Below are positions 35,521-42,862 of a stretch of 64,000 bases of DNA, piece by piece. The DNA lies in NCBI RefSeq assembly GCF_036246005.1, contig NZ_CP109171.1:4638001-4702000 (forward strand). The letters run 5' to 3'. Position 1 is the stretch's first letter. Each line of letters starts with the position of its first letter. A program made the translations under genes and the position numbers. The notes beneath the pieces are model-generated. The model made no database searches, was not told the DNA's origin, and saw nothing but the letters and a program-made list of their open reading frames with translations. Origin of the DNA: Streptomyces sp. NBC_01723. Lineage in GTDB: Bacteria; Actinomycetota; Actinomycetes; Streptomycetales; Streptomycetaceae.

Positions 35521-35639
35521 GTGGGTGGCTGGTCGCGCAGTTCCCCGCGCCCCTTGAGGGACGTGCACTGGACGCCCCTGAAAGGGGCGCGGGACTGTAT
35601 CGATGTGCGGCTCGGCCGCGTGGGCGCGAGCAACCACAC
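35521..35639. repeat. Interspersed Streptomyces-type palindromic repeat
   Basis: The stretch has the wording of a repeat I know from many Streptomyces intergenic regions: GGCTGGTCGCGCAGTTCCCC at the left, a CGCCCCT-GA-AAGGGGCG hairpin in the middle (35573-35590), then GACTGTATCGATGTGCGGCT and a right end roughly complementary to the left end (GTGGCTGGTCGCGC against GCGCGAGCAACCAC). It lies after mqnE and ahead of the GNAT gene. That it is repeated genome-wide is from memory, not shown in this window. Confidence 0.6.
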
Positions 35640-35676
35640 TCGACCCGCACCTGCCGGTAATGGCTACCATGGCCCC

Positions 35677-36201
35677 GTGTCCCTTACCTTCGCCTTCGAT
35701 CCGCCCGTCACCCCCGACCTCCGCGACGGCGTACTCGACCTGTGGACCGACGTCACCAACGCCGGCGGTTCCGTGGGCTTCGTGCCGCCGGTGACGCGGG
35801 AGGACATCCGTCCCGAACTGCTCAAACACCTGACCGGCATGGCCGAGGGCCGCACCCGCCTCCTCGTCGGACGCGACGCGGAGGGGCAGGTGGCCGCCAC
35901 CGCGTTCCTCGCCCTGAACACGCACCGGCTGATGGGCCACTGGCTGTGGCTCTACACGGTGATGGTCCACCCGCGCCACCAGGGCCGGGGCTACGGCCGG
36001 GACCTGATGACCGCCGCCGCGGACGCGGCCCGCACCGTCGACGGCATCGAGGCGATACGCCTCACCTGCCGCGGCGGCCTCGGCCTGGAGCGGTTCTACG
36101 AGTCCTGCGGCTACAAGGAGGTCGGCCGGGTGCCCGGCGCGATACGGGTGGCCCCGGGCGACGACCGCGACGACATCTTCCTCCTCCTGCCGCTGACCTG
36201 A
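35677..36201 (+). CDS. GNAT-family acetyltransferase
   Basis: 174 residues from GTG 35677 (MSLTFAFDPPVTPDLRD…). Acetyl-CoA motif A is 'LYTVMVHPRHQGRGYGRDLMTAAADAAR', with the Q/R-x-x-G-x-G/A loop QGRGYG. Motif B is 'GLERFYESCGYKEVGR'. The substrate amine is unknown. The gene may be read from its own promoter within or after the interspersed repeat. Confidence 0.9.
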   Translation: MSLTFAFDPPVTPDLRDGVLDLWTDVTNAGGSVGFVPPVTREDIRPELLKHLTGMAEGRTRLLVGRDAEGQVAATAFLALNTHRLMGHWLWLYTVMVHPRHQGRGYGRDLMTAAADAARTVDGIEAIRLTCRGGLGLERFYESCGYKEVGRVPGAIRVAPGDDRDDIFLLLPLT

Positions 36202-36283
36202 CTCCACCCCCCTGCGGGACGTCCACCCCGGCATGCTTCACTGGACAGTGCCTCTTGTGCCAGAAACGGAAGAGTGGATTGAG

Positions 36284-36595
36284 ATGCTCCGGTACACGCT
36301 GATGCGGCTCGGGATCTTCGTGGCCTGCCTCGTGGTCGTCTGGGGCCTCGTCTACGCCGGCGCGCTCCCGCGCGGCCTCGGTGACTCCAACGGCATGTGG
36401 GTCGTCCTGCTCGCCCTGCTGATCTCGGCCCCCATCAGCTACGTCGCGCTGCGCAAGGAGCGGGACCGGGCCTCCGTGCAGGTCGTCGGCCGAGTGGACC
36501 GCATGAAGGCCAACCTGGAGGCCAACCGCGGTCAGGAGGACCTCGCCGACGACTCCGCACGGGCGCAGGCGCGGACGCGGGAGCAGACCTCGTAA
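36284..36595 (+). CDS. DUF4229-type small membrane protein
   Basis: 103 residues from ATG 36284 (MLRYTLMRLGIFVACL…); an upstream ATG at 36233 is less likely. Two membrane helices (residues 8-28 and 38-57) with the spacer 'GALPRGLGDSNGMWV', then a charged cytoplasmic tail (RKERDRASVQVVGRVDR…). This matches a small, conserved actinobacterial membrane family of unknown role. A clear terminator follows 20 bp after its stop. Confidence 0.85.
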   Translation: MLRYTLMRLGIFVACLVVVWGLVYAGALPRGLGDSNGMWVVLLALLISAPISYVALRKERDRASVQVVGRVDRMKANLEANRGQEDLADDSARAQARTREQTS

Positions 36596-36615
36596 CGTCC
36601 GTCACACCACGCGCA

Positions 36616-36650
36616 CGCCCCGGTTTCCTGATTCACAGGAAACCGGGGCG
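36616..36650 (+). terminator. Intrinsic terminator after DUF4229 gene
   Basis: Perfect 15-bp stem (CGCCCCGGTTTCCTG and its complement) around a 5-nt loop ATTCA, followed by CTTTGCGTTTTGCG. The T-rich tail makes this the most canonical terminator in the window. Confidence 0.85.
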
Positions 36651-36685
36651 CTTTGCGTTTTGCGGGCGATAGTGGACTCCAGCCT

Positions 36686-36704
36686 CTCAAAGATAGGCTT
36701 TGAG
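36686..36704. promoter_or_regulatory. Inverted repeat ahead of the leader peptide
   Basis: CTCAAAG, 5-bp centre, CTTTGAG: a perfect 7-bp dyad in an A/T-rich stretch 33 bp before the leader ATG. A second dyad CCC-N7-GGG follows (36708-36720). One of them is probably part of the promoter or a regulator site for the leader-transporter unit. Confidence 0.4.
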
Positions 36705-36736
36705 TGTCCCAAAGCATGGGTGTTAAAGTCGTGTGC

Positions 36737-36838
36737 ATGAAGCAAGCAGCCGCGCCCGCCACACCGCCGAGCCTCGGGCTCGTGGCGCGCCTGCACGTGG
36801 ACCTCTGTCGGTGCGCGTCCGCGAACTGTCGCCCCTGA
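36737..36838 (+). CDS. Cysteine-containing leader peptide (33 residues)
   Basis: ATG 36737 to TGA 36838. The peptide ends LVARLHVDLCRCASANCRP, with three Cys codons (TGT, TGC, TGT) within eight positions near its end. Streptomyces genomes hold many short 'putative leader peptides' with the same core (VARxHVDLCR…). They lie upstream of sulfur-uptake or sulfur-metabolism genes. Mycobacteria use comparable cysteine-codon leaders as cysteine-responsive attenuators. Slow translation when cysteinyl-tRNA is scarce would change transcription of the downstream symporter. Too short for most gene finders, but the match to the family pattern is strong. Confidence 0.8.
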   Translation: MKQAAAPATPPSLGLVARLHVDLCRCASANCRP

Positions 36839-36910
36839 CGTTCTCCCCCATCCGTCGTTCTCCACGTCAGTCCAGCGCGTCCGTCCCCGCGTCCCGTCCC
36901 CCTACGGAGC
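36839..36910 (+). promoter_or_regulatory. C-rich, G-poor leader between peptide ORF and symporter
   Basis: The 72 bp after the leader stop are about half C, low in G, without a strong hairpin. C-rich, unstructured RNA is what Rho needs to load. If the leader is fully translated (cysteine plentiful), Rho could terminate here; stalled ribosomes would shield it. This is inference from composition. Confidence 0.35.
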
Positions 36911-38251
36911 ATGTCCGTGTCTTCAGAGACTTCAAAGTCTTCCGTGTCCTCGGTCACGAAGTACTTCAAGGTGCCCTTCTGGGCCCAGATACTCGCCGGC
37001 CTCGTGCTCGGCGTCCTGCTCGGCTGGCTGGCCCGCAGCCAGGACATATCCTGGCTGGTCACCACCCTGGAGAAGGTCGGTGACACCTTCATCGGCCTGC
37101 TGAAGCTGGCCGTCGCACCGCTCGTCTTCTTCGCGATCCTGGTGTCGATCACCAACCTGCGGAAGGTCAACAACGCGGCCCGCCTGGCGTCCCGCACCCT
37201 CCTCTGGTTCATGATCACCTCGCTGATCGCGGTGGCCATCGGTCTCGTCATCGGCCTGGTCACCAACCCGGGCGCCGGCACCGGCCTCACCCCGGCGGAC
37301 GGCGCCAAGCCCGAGCACACCGGTTCCTGGATCGACTTCCTGACCGGCATCGTGCCCACCGACGTCATCACGCCCTTCACCGAGCTGAACGTCCTGCAGA
37401 TCGTCTTCATGGCCGCCGTCGCCGGCATCGCCGCCCTCCAGCTCGGCGAGAAGGCCCAGCCGATCCTGAACCTGAGCGAGTCGATCCTCGAACTCCTCCA
37501 GAAGGCCCTGTGGTGGGTCATCCGCCTCGCCCCGCTCGGCACCGTCGGCCTCATCGGCAACGCCATCGCCACCTACGGCTGGGACCTGATCGGCAAGTAC
37601 GCCACCTTCACCGCCGACATCTACGTCGGCTGCGCCATCGTGATGTTCGTGGTCTACCCGACGCTGCTCGCCACCGTCGCCAAGGCCAGCCCGATCCAGT
37701 TCTTCAAGGGCGCCTGGCCCGCGATCCAGCTGGCCTTCGTCTCCCGCTCCTCGGTCGGCACCATGCCGCTGACCCAGAAGGTCACCGAGCGCCTCGGCGT
37801 CCCGAAGGAGTACGCGTCCTTCGCCGTGCCGTTCGGCGCGACGACCAAGATGGACGGCTGCGCCGCGATCTACCCGGCGATCGCCGCGATCTTCGTCGCG
37901 CAGATCTTCGACATCCAGCTCGGCATCGGCGACTACCTGCTGATCGCCTTCGTCTCGGTGGTCGGCTCCGCCGCCACGGCGGGCCTCACCGGCGCGACGG
38001 TCATGCTGACGCTGACCCTCTCCACCCTGGGCCTGCCCATGGAGGGCGTCGGCCTGCTCCTCGCCATCGACCCGATCCTGGACATGATGCGCACCGCGAC
38101 GAACGTCGCCGGACAGGCGCTGATCCCGGTCATCGTCTCGGCCCGCGAGGGCATCCTCGACCGCAAGGCCTACGACGAGGCGCACGCCTCGCCGATCGAC
38201 GAGCCGGAGCGCGAGAAGCAGGCCCCGGAGCCGGTCCCGGCCGCCGCCTGA
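36911..38251 (+). CDS. Dicarboxylate/amino acid:cation symporter (DAACS family), possibly cystine-type
   Basis: 446 residues from ATG 36911; GTG 36917 has the better-spaced GGAG. About eight helices plus two re-entrant loops. Family marks: serine-rich loop 'FVSRSSVGTMPLT', 'PFGATTKMDGCAAIYP' (the NMDGT region) and 'AIDPILDMMRTATNVAGQALIPVIV'. In glutamate carriers the first is SSSSAATLP and the second NMDGT, so the site here differs. Members include glutamate/C4-dicarboxylate carriers and the cystine symporter TcyP. The cysteine-codon leader upstream makes cystine or another sulfur compound an attractive substrate. A 22-bp stem terminator follows. Confidence 0.9.
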   Translation: MSVSSETSKSSVSSVTKYFKVPFWAQILAGLVLGVLLGWLARSQDISWLVTTLEKVGDTFIGLLKLAVAPLVFFAILVSITNLRKVNNAARLASRTLLWFMITSLIAVAIGLVIGLVTNPGAGTGLTPADGAKPEHTGSWIDFLTGIVPTDVITPFTELNVLQIVFMAAVAGIAALQLGEKAQPILNLSESILELLQKALWWVIRLAPLGTVGLIGNAIATYGWDLIGKYATFTADIYVGCAIVMFVVYPTLLATVAKASPIQFFKGAWPAIQLAFVSRSSVGTMPLTQKVTERLGVPKEYASFAVPFGATTKMDGCAAIYPAIAAIFVAQIFDIQLGIGDYLLIAFVSVVGSAATAGLTGATVMLTLTLSTLGLPMEGVGLLLAIDPILDMMRTATNVAGQALIPVIVSAREGILDRKAYDEAHASPIDEPEREKQAPEPVPAAA

Positions 38252-38265
38252 GCACCGGCCGACCC

Positions 38266-38312
38266 GACAGAAGACGCCCCGCGCCGGCACCCGGCGCGGG
38301 GCGTCTTCTGTC
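38266..38312. terminator. Very long perfect terminator hairpin
   Basis: Arms 38266-38287 and 38291-38312 pair perfectly over 22 bp around the loop CAC, 14 bp after the symporter stop. The 3' arm ends CTTCTGTC. Confidence 0.85.
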
Positions 38313-38385
38313 GTGCCGTGCGAGCTCGACCGCGCCGAGCGCGCGGCGGTGGCGTCCTGATCACCGCCGCGCGGACCGTACGCTG

Positions 38386-39069
38386 ATGCGCATGGGTGCC
38401 GGGAAGACCAAGCGGATGCCGCGTGCGGTGCGTGAGCAGCAGATGCTGGACGCCGCCGTGCGCGTCTTCGGACAGCGCGGGTACATGGCGGCGTCGATGG
38501 ACGAGATCGCCGAACTGGCGGGTGTCTCCAAGCCGCTGGTGTACCTGTACCTGAACTCGAAGGACGACCTGTTCACCGCGTGCATCCGGCGCGAGGCCCG
38601 GGCCCTCGCCGAGGCGGTCCGGGCCGGCGTGCGTCCGGGGCTGTCCGCGGACGGGCAACTGTGGTCGGGGCTGCGGGCGTTCTTCACGCACACCGCGCGG
38701 TACCCGGACGCGTGGCGGGTGCTGCATCTGCACGCCCGTACCCACGGTGAGCGGTTCGCGGCCGAGGTGGCGGCGATGCGCGAGGAGATCGTCGCGTTCG
38801 TGACGCAGCTCATCGCGGCGGCGGCGCGGGACGCGCACCGCGATCCGCATCTGCCCGAGGGCGAGGTCGCGGGGCTCGCCGAGGCGCTGGTAGGCGCGGC
38901 CGAGTCGCTCGCCGACTGGGCGGGCGCCACCGAGGGCGTCACCGCGAGGCAGGCGGCGGCGACCCTGATGAACTTCGCCTGGGCGGGCCTGGGCGACCTG
39001 ATGGCGGGCCGCCCCTGGTCCGAGCCCGAGGACGCCGGACCGGAGCCGCTGGCTCAGGCCGCCGGGTAG
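38386..39069 (+). CDS. TetR-family regulator, probable controller of the fatty-acid cluster
   Basis: 227 residues from ATG 38386 (a second ATG two codons later is possible). HTH: 'QMLDAAVRVFGQRGYMAASMDEIAELAGVSKPLVYLYLNSKDDLF'. The C-terminal ligand pocket is helical and hydrophobic. It is adjacent to, and convergent with, the MaoC-FabG genes; the coding regions overlap by 16 bp at their ends. The double palindrome at 41293-41322, between fabG and the thiolase gene, is its likely binding site, with an acyl-CoA as a plausible signal. That link is inference. Confidence 0.92.
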   Translation: MRMGAGKTKRMPRAVREQQMLDAAVRVFGQRGYMAASMDEIAELAGVSKPLVYLYLNSKDDLFTACIRREARALAEAVRAGVRPGLSADGQLWSGLRAFFTHTARYPDAWRVLHLHARTHGERFAAEVAAMREEIVAFVTQLIAAAARDAHRDPHLPEGEVAGLAEALVGAAESLADWAGATEGVTARQAAATLMNFAWAGLGDLMAGRPWSEPEDAGPEPLAQAAG

Positions 39070-39953
39070 GGCCCCGCCTCGCCGGACAGGTGCAGCCGTC
39101 GCCCCGAGTCACCGCGCAGCTCGAACCGGCCTCCCTCGGCCCCGTACGACACGGTCCCCGGCAGCAGCACGGGCGCCCGGAACTCCGCCCGCACCGCCGC
39201 CGCGTCCGGTGTCCCGTGCTCGGCGAGACAGCGGGCCACGGTCCACATGCCGTGCGCGATGGCCCGGGGGAAGCCGAAGAGGCGAGCGGTGAGGGGGTGG
39301 AGGTGGATGGGGTTGCGGTCCCCGGAGGCGGCACCGTAGCGCCGTCCGACGTCACCGGCGAGGCGCCACTCGCGGCGGGTGGGCAGAGGCGCGGGGTGGG
39401 GCGCGATCCCGGGGTCGGAGGCCGGCGTGGGCGGCCCGTGTTCCGGGCCGGAGGGCTTCGCACTCCGGTGCCGGGCCAGGTACGTGCTGCGTGACTCCCA
39501 CACCACCTCCCCGTCGGCCCGCACCTCCGTCGCCACCGTGGCCTCGGTGCCGCGGCGGTGCGGTGCCAGGCCCTCGACGTACGTGATGAGTTCGTACGCG
39601 GCGGTCGCGGGCATGGCGGCGTACCGGGTGAGGGCGATCGACGTGTGGACGAGCCCGAGCAGCGGGAGCGGGAAGTCCCGGCCGCTCATCAGGCGCATGG
39701 CCGACGGGAAGCCCAGGACGTGCGGATACGTCACCGGAAGCGCGTCCGCCCCGGTGGGAAAGCCGCACACCCGCTCGTACGCCGCCAGCCGCGCCAGGTC
39801 CACGCGCAGGCCGGGCAGGACCAGCCGGGTGCGGGGGAAGTCCGCGTCCGGGCGGGGCCGCTTGAGGGGCGACAGCAGGGCACCGCGGGCGAGCAGCGGC
39901 GCGAGGGCGGGCGGCCCGGTCAGGGTGGTGGTCGTGGGGTTCGCGGTGGTCAT
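39054..39953 (-). CDS. MaoC-like hydratase (HtdX-type)
   Basis: 299 residues from ATG 39953, which overlaps the FabG stop as TGATG (a GTG one codon earlier is possible). Double hot-dog layout. The C-terminal half has the hydratase-2 signature: 'YGAASGDRNPIHLHPLTARLFGFPRAIAHGMWTVA', with Asp and His as catalytic residues. The N-terminal half is a degenerate hot dog. The enzyme should hydrate trans-2-enoyl or dehydrate 3-hydroxyacyl thioesters. In Mycobacterium tuberculosis, htdX lies beside fabG4 and fadA2 in the same order. Confidence 0.9.
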   Translation of the reverse strand: MTTANPTTTTLTGPPALAPLLARGALLSPLKRPRPDADFPRTRLVLPGLRVDLARLAAYERVCGFPTGADALPVTYPHVLGFPSAMRLMSGRDFPLPLLGLVHTSIALTRYAAMPATAAYELITYVEGLAPHRRGTEATVATEVRADGEVVWESRSTYLARHRSAKPSGPEHGPPTPASDPGIAPHPAPLPTRREWRLAGDVGRRYGAASGDRNPIHLHPLTARLFGFPRAIAHGMWTVARCLAEHGTPDAAAVRAEFRAPVLLPGTVSYGAEGGRFELRGDSGRRLHLSGEAGPYPAA

Positions 39954-41254
39954 CACGCCCCCAGCAGGCTCTGGCCGCAGACCCGGACGACCTGGCCGTT
40001 GACCGCGCCGGAGGCCGGGTGGGCGAGCCAGGCGGTGGTCTGGGCGACGTCGTCCGGCAGGCCGCCCTGGGCGAGGGAGTTCATGCGCCGGCCCGCCTCG
40101 CGGATGAAGAGCGGGACGGCCGCGGTCATCCTCGTCTCGATGAATCCCGGCGCCACCGCGTTCACCGTCACCCCGTGCCCGGCCAGCGCGCGCGGCGCGA
40201 GCGAGCGGACCAGGCCGACGATCCCCGCCTTGCTGGCGCCGTAGTTGGTCTGGCCCGCGTTGCCCGCGAGCCCGGCGATGGAGGCCGTCGCCACGATCCG
40301 CCCGCCCCGGTTGACCGCGCCCGCGGCGAGCAGCGCGTCCGTGGTGCGCAGGACGCTCGCGAGGTTGACGTCGAGGACGGAACTCCAGCGGTCGGCGGGC
40401 ATGTTGGCCAGGCGCCGGTCGCGGGTGATCCCGGCGTTGTGGACGAGGACGTCGAGCCCGCCGGGCACGGCGGCGGCGATGCGCTCGCCCGCGTCGCCGG
40501 CCGTGATGTCGAGCGCGAGGGCGGTGCCGCCGAGGCGTTCCGCGGCCCGGCGTGCCTCGTCCTCGGCCTGCGGTACGTCGAGGACGACGACCTGGGCGCC
40601 CTGTCCGGCCAGTGTCCGGGCGACGGCGGCGCCGATCCCGCGGGCGGCGCCGGTGACGAGCGCGGTGCGTCCGGCCAGCGGCAGTTCCCAGTCGTCCGGG
40701 GCGGCCGTCCCGGAGGCGGGCCCCACCTCGACCACTTGGCCGCTGACGTAGGCGGAGGCGGGGGAGAGGAGGAAGCGGAGGGTGGACTCGGCGGCGTCGG
40801 CGCGGGCGGCGTCGGTGAGCCGGACGAGGTTGACCGTCCTGCCCCGCCCGATCTCCTTGCCGAGCGAGCGGGTGAAGCCCTCCAGCGCCTGCTGGGCGGC
40901 GGCCTGGTGGTGGTCGGCCGGGTCGGGCGGCGTGCCGAGCACCACCACCCGTCCGCTCGTCGCGACGGACCGTACGACGGGGTGCAGCGCGGCGTGCACC
41001 TCGGCGAGCGCGTCGACGTCCCGGACTCCGGTGGCGTCGAGGACGACGGCGGCGGGGCGTCCGGTGGCGTCCGGGCCGAGGCCGGTGCGGGCGAGGGCGG
41101 GCGCGAGGTCGAGGTCGGTCTTGCCGGCGGTGAGGTGCAGCAGGCCGCCGGAGAACGCGCCGCGTTCCAGCGCGGCGGGTTGCGGCAGCCCCAGCCGCCG
41201 GGTGAGGAAGCGGCCGGGCGCGGTGCCGGTGAAGCTGAGATAGCGGTCGGCCAT
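39953..41254 (-). CDS. fabG: Two-domain 3-oxoacyl reductase (high-molecular-weight FabG/FabG4 type)
   Basis: 433 residues from ATG 41254 (GGAGACAGGA ribosome site). Residues 1-200 are a degenerate Rossmann-like domain (…VVLDATGVRDVDALAEVHAAL…) without the full motifs. Residues 210-433 are a complete SDR reductase: 'ALVTGAARGIGAAVARTL', 'HNAGITRDRRLANM', 'TASIAGLAGNAGQTNYGASKAG' (Ser, Tyr, Lys) and 'NAVAPGFIETRMT'. Two-domain FabG4 proteins reduce 3-oxoacyl-CoA with NADH. First gene of the two-gene minus unit with the MaoC gene; divergent from the thiolase. Confidence 0.93.
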   Translation of the reverse strand: MADRYLSFTGTAPGRFLTRRLGLPQPAALERGAFSGGLLHLTAGKTDLDLAPALARTGLGPDATGRPAAVVLDATGVRDVDALAEVHAALHPVVRSVATSGRVVVLGTPPDPADHHQAAAQQALEGFTRSLGKEIGRGRTVNLVRLTDAARADAAESTLRFLLSPASAYVSGQVVEVGPASGTAAPDDWELPLAGRTALVTGAARGIGAAVARTLAGQGAQVVVLDVPQAEDEARRAAERLGGTALALDITAGDAGERIAAAVPGGLDVLVHNAGITRDRRLANMPADRWSSVLDVNLASVLRTTDALLAAGAVNRGGRIVATASIAGLAGNAGQTNYGASKAGIVGLVRSLAPRALAGHGVTVNAVAPGFIETRMTAAVPLFIREAGRRMNSLAQGGLPDDVAQTTAWLAHPASGAVNGQVVRVCGQSLLGA

Positions 41255-41292
41255 GTCCTGTCTCCCCAAGCCCTCGGTCATATCCACATGTG

Positions 41293-41322
41293 CTTACTCT
41301 GGAGTAAGGTTACCGGAGGTAA
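41293..41322. promoter_or_regulatory. Double palindrome in the fabG-thiolase divergent promoter
   Basis: First dyad: CTTACTC-TG-GAGTAAG at 41293-41308 (7-bp perfect arms). Second dyad: TTACC-GGA-GGTAA at 41310-41322. Both share TTAC/GTAA ends and lie in the 98-bp gap between the two starts. This suits a TetR dimer pair; the TetR gene at 38386 is the obvious candidate. Confidence 0.7.
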
Positions 41323-41352
41323 GCCTACGTCACGGGTGAGGAGCAGGTCGAG

Positions 41353-42639
41353 ATGAGCCCTCTGGCAGCGCAGTCCACGCGCCGCGTCGCGGTCATCGGC
41401 GGCGCCCGCGTCCCCTTCGCCCGCTCCGACGGGCCCTACGCCACCGCGTCCAACCAGGAGATGCTCACCGCGGCCCTCGACGGCCTGGTCGCCCGCTACG
41501 GCCTCCAGGAGCCCGGCGCCGTCGGCGAGTTCGTGGCCGGCGCGGTCCTCAAGCACAGCCGCGACTTCAACCTGGCCCGGGAGACGCTCCTCGGCTCGGC
41601 GCTCGACCCGCGCACCCCCGCGTACGACATCCAGCAGGCCTGCGGCACCGGGCTCCAGGCCGTGATCGCCGCCGCCAACAAGATCGCCCTCGGGCAGACC
41701 GAGTCGGCGATCGCGGGCGGCGCGGACACGGCGAGCGACGCCCCGCTCGGCGTCAACGACCGCCTGCGCCGCATCCTGTTGGAGGCCCGCCGCGCGAAGT
41801 CCCTCGGCGGCCGGGCGAAGGCGCTGGCGAAGATCCGCCCCGGCCACCTGGTTCCCGACATCCCGCGCAACGCCGAGCCGCGCACCGGCCTGTCGATGGG
41901 CGAGCACGCCGCGGTCACCGCCCGGGCCTGGGGCATCGCCCGCGAGGACCAGGACGAACTCGCCGCGACCAGCCACCGGCGACTGGCGGCCGCCTACGAA
42001 CGCGGCCTCTTCCGGGACCTCGTGGTCCCCTTCCGCGGCCTGGCCCGCGACCAGAACCTGCGTCCGGGCTCGACGGTGGAGAAACTGGCCGCGCTGAAGC
42101 CCGTGTTCGGACTCTCCGGCGCCGAACCGACCATGACGGCGGGCAACTCCACGCCGCTGACCGACGGTGCGGCCACCGTGCTGCTGGCGAGCGAGGAGTG
42201 GGCCGAGGCCCGGGGTCTCGAACCGCTGGCGTATCTGACGGCGTACGAGACGGCGGCCGTGGACTTCGTCGGCGGCGACGCGGCCGGCGGCGAGGACGGG
42301 CTGCTGATGGCCCCGGCGTACGCGGTCCCGCGCATGCTGGAGCGCGCGGGGCTGGGCATCGAGGACTTCGACCTCGTCGAGATCCACGAGGCGTTCGCGT
42401 CCCAGGTGCTGGCCACGCTGGCGGCCTGGGAGAAACGCGGGCTGGCCCCGGTCGACCGGGCCCGGCTGAACGCGGCCGGCTCCTCCCTCGCCACCGGCCA
42501 CCCCTTCGCCGCGACCGGCGCCCGCGTCGTGGCGACCCTGGCCACCCTGCTCGCCGAACGGGAGGGCCCGGGGCGCGGACTGATCTCGGTCTGCGCGGCG
42601 GGCGGCCAGGGCGTGACGGCCATTCTTGAACGAACGTGA
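41353..42639 (+). CDS. Thiolase (acetyl-CoA acyltransferase, FadA2-like)
   Basis: 428 residues from ATG 41353. Catalytic set is complete: nucleophile Cys97 in 'DIQQACGTGLQAVIAA', His345 in 'EIHEAFASQVL', His in 'SSLATGHPFAATGAR' and the second Cys414 in 'SVCAAGGQGVTAI'. It cleaves or forms 3-oxoacyl-CoA. The extra loop 'RAKSLGGRAKALAKIRPG' is typical of the FadI/FadA2 group. It diverges from fabG-maoC; together they supply three steps of a fatty acyl cycle. Confidence 0.94.
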   Translation: MSPLAAQSTRRVAVIGGARVPFARSDGPYATASNQEMLTAALDGLVARYGLQEPGAVGEFVAGAVLKHSRDFNLARETLLGSALDPRTPAYDIQQACGTGLQAVIAAANKIALGQTESAIAGGADTASDAPLGVNDRLRRILLEARRAKSLGGRAKALAKIRPGHLVPDIPRNAEPRTGLSMGEHAAVTARAWGIAREDQDELAATSHRRLAAAYERGLFRDLVVPFRGLARDQNLRPGSTVEKLAALKPVFGLSGAEPTMTAGNSTPLTDGAATVLLASEEWAEARGLEPLAYLTAYETAAVDFVGGDAAGGEDGLLMAPAYAVPRMLERAGLGIEDFDLVEIHEAFASQVLATLAAWEKRGLAPVDRARLNAAGSSLATGHPFAATGARVVATLATLLAEREGPGRGLISVCAAGGQGVTAILERT

Positions 42640-42862
42640 CCTACCCGCAGGTAACCCCCGAGACTGCACACCCCCGGCGCCGGACCATCCCCGAACACGC
42701 ACCAACTCCCCACGCGAGCCCCGTACGATCCCGAGACTGACCGCCGGTAACCCCGTCTGCCCGGTACCGGCGATGAACGCCTCGGCGCGCGAGGCACGTA
42801 CGTCATGCAGCAGAGCACCGACCGCAGAGCGGTGTCGCCGCTGCACGTCCCAGGAGCCGCCC

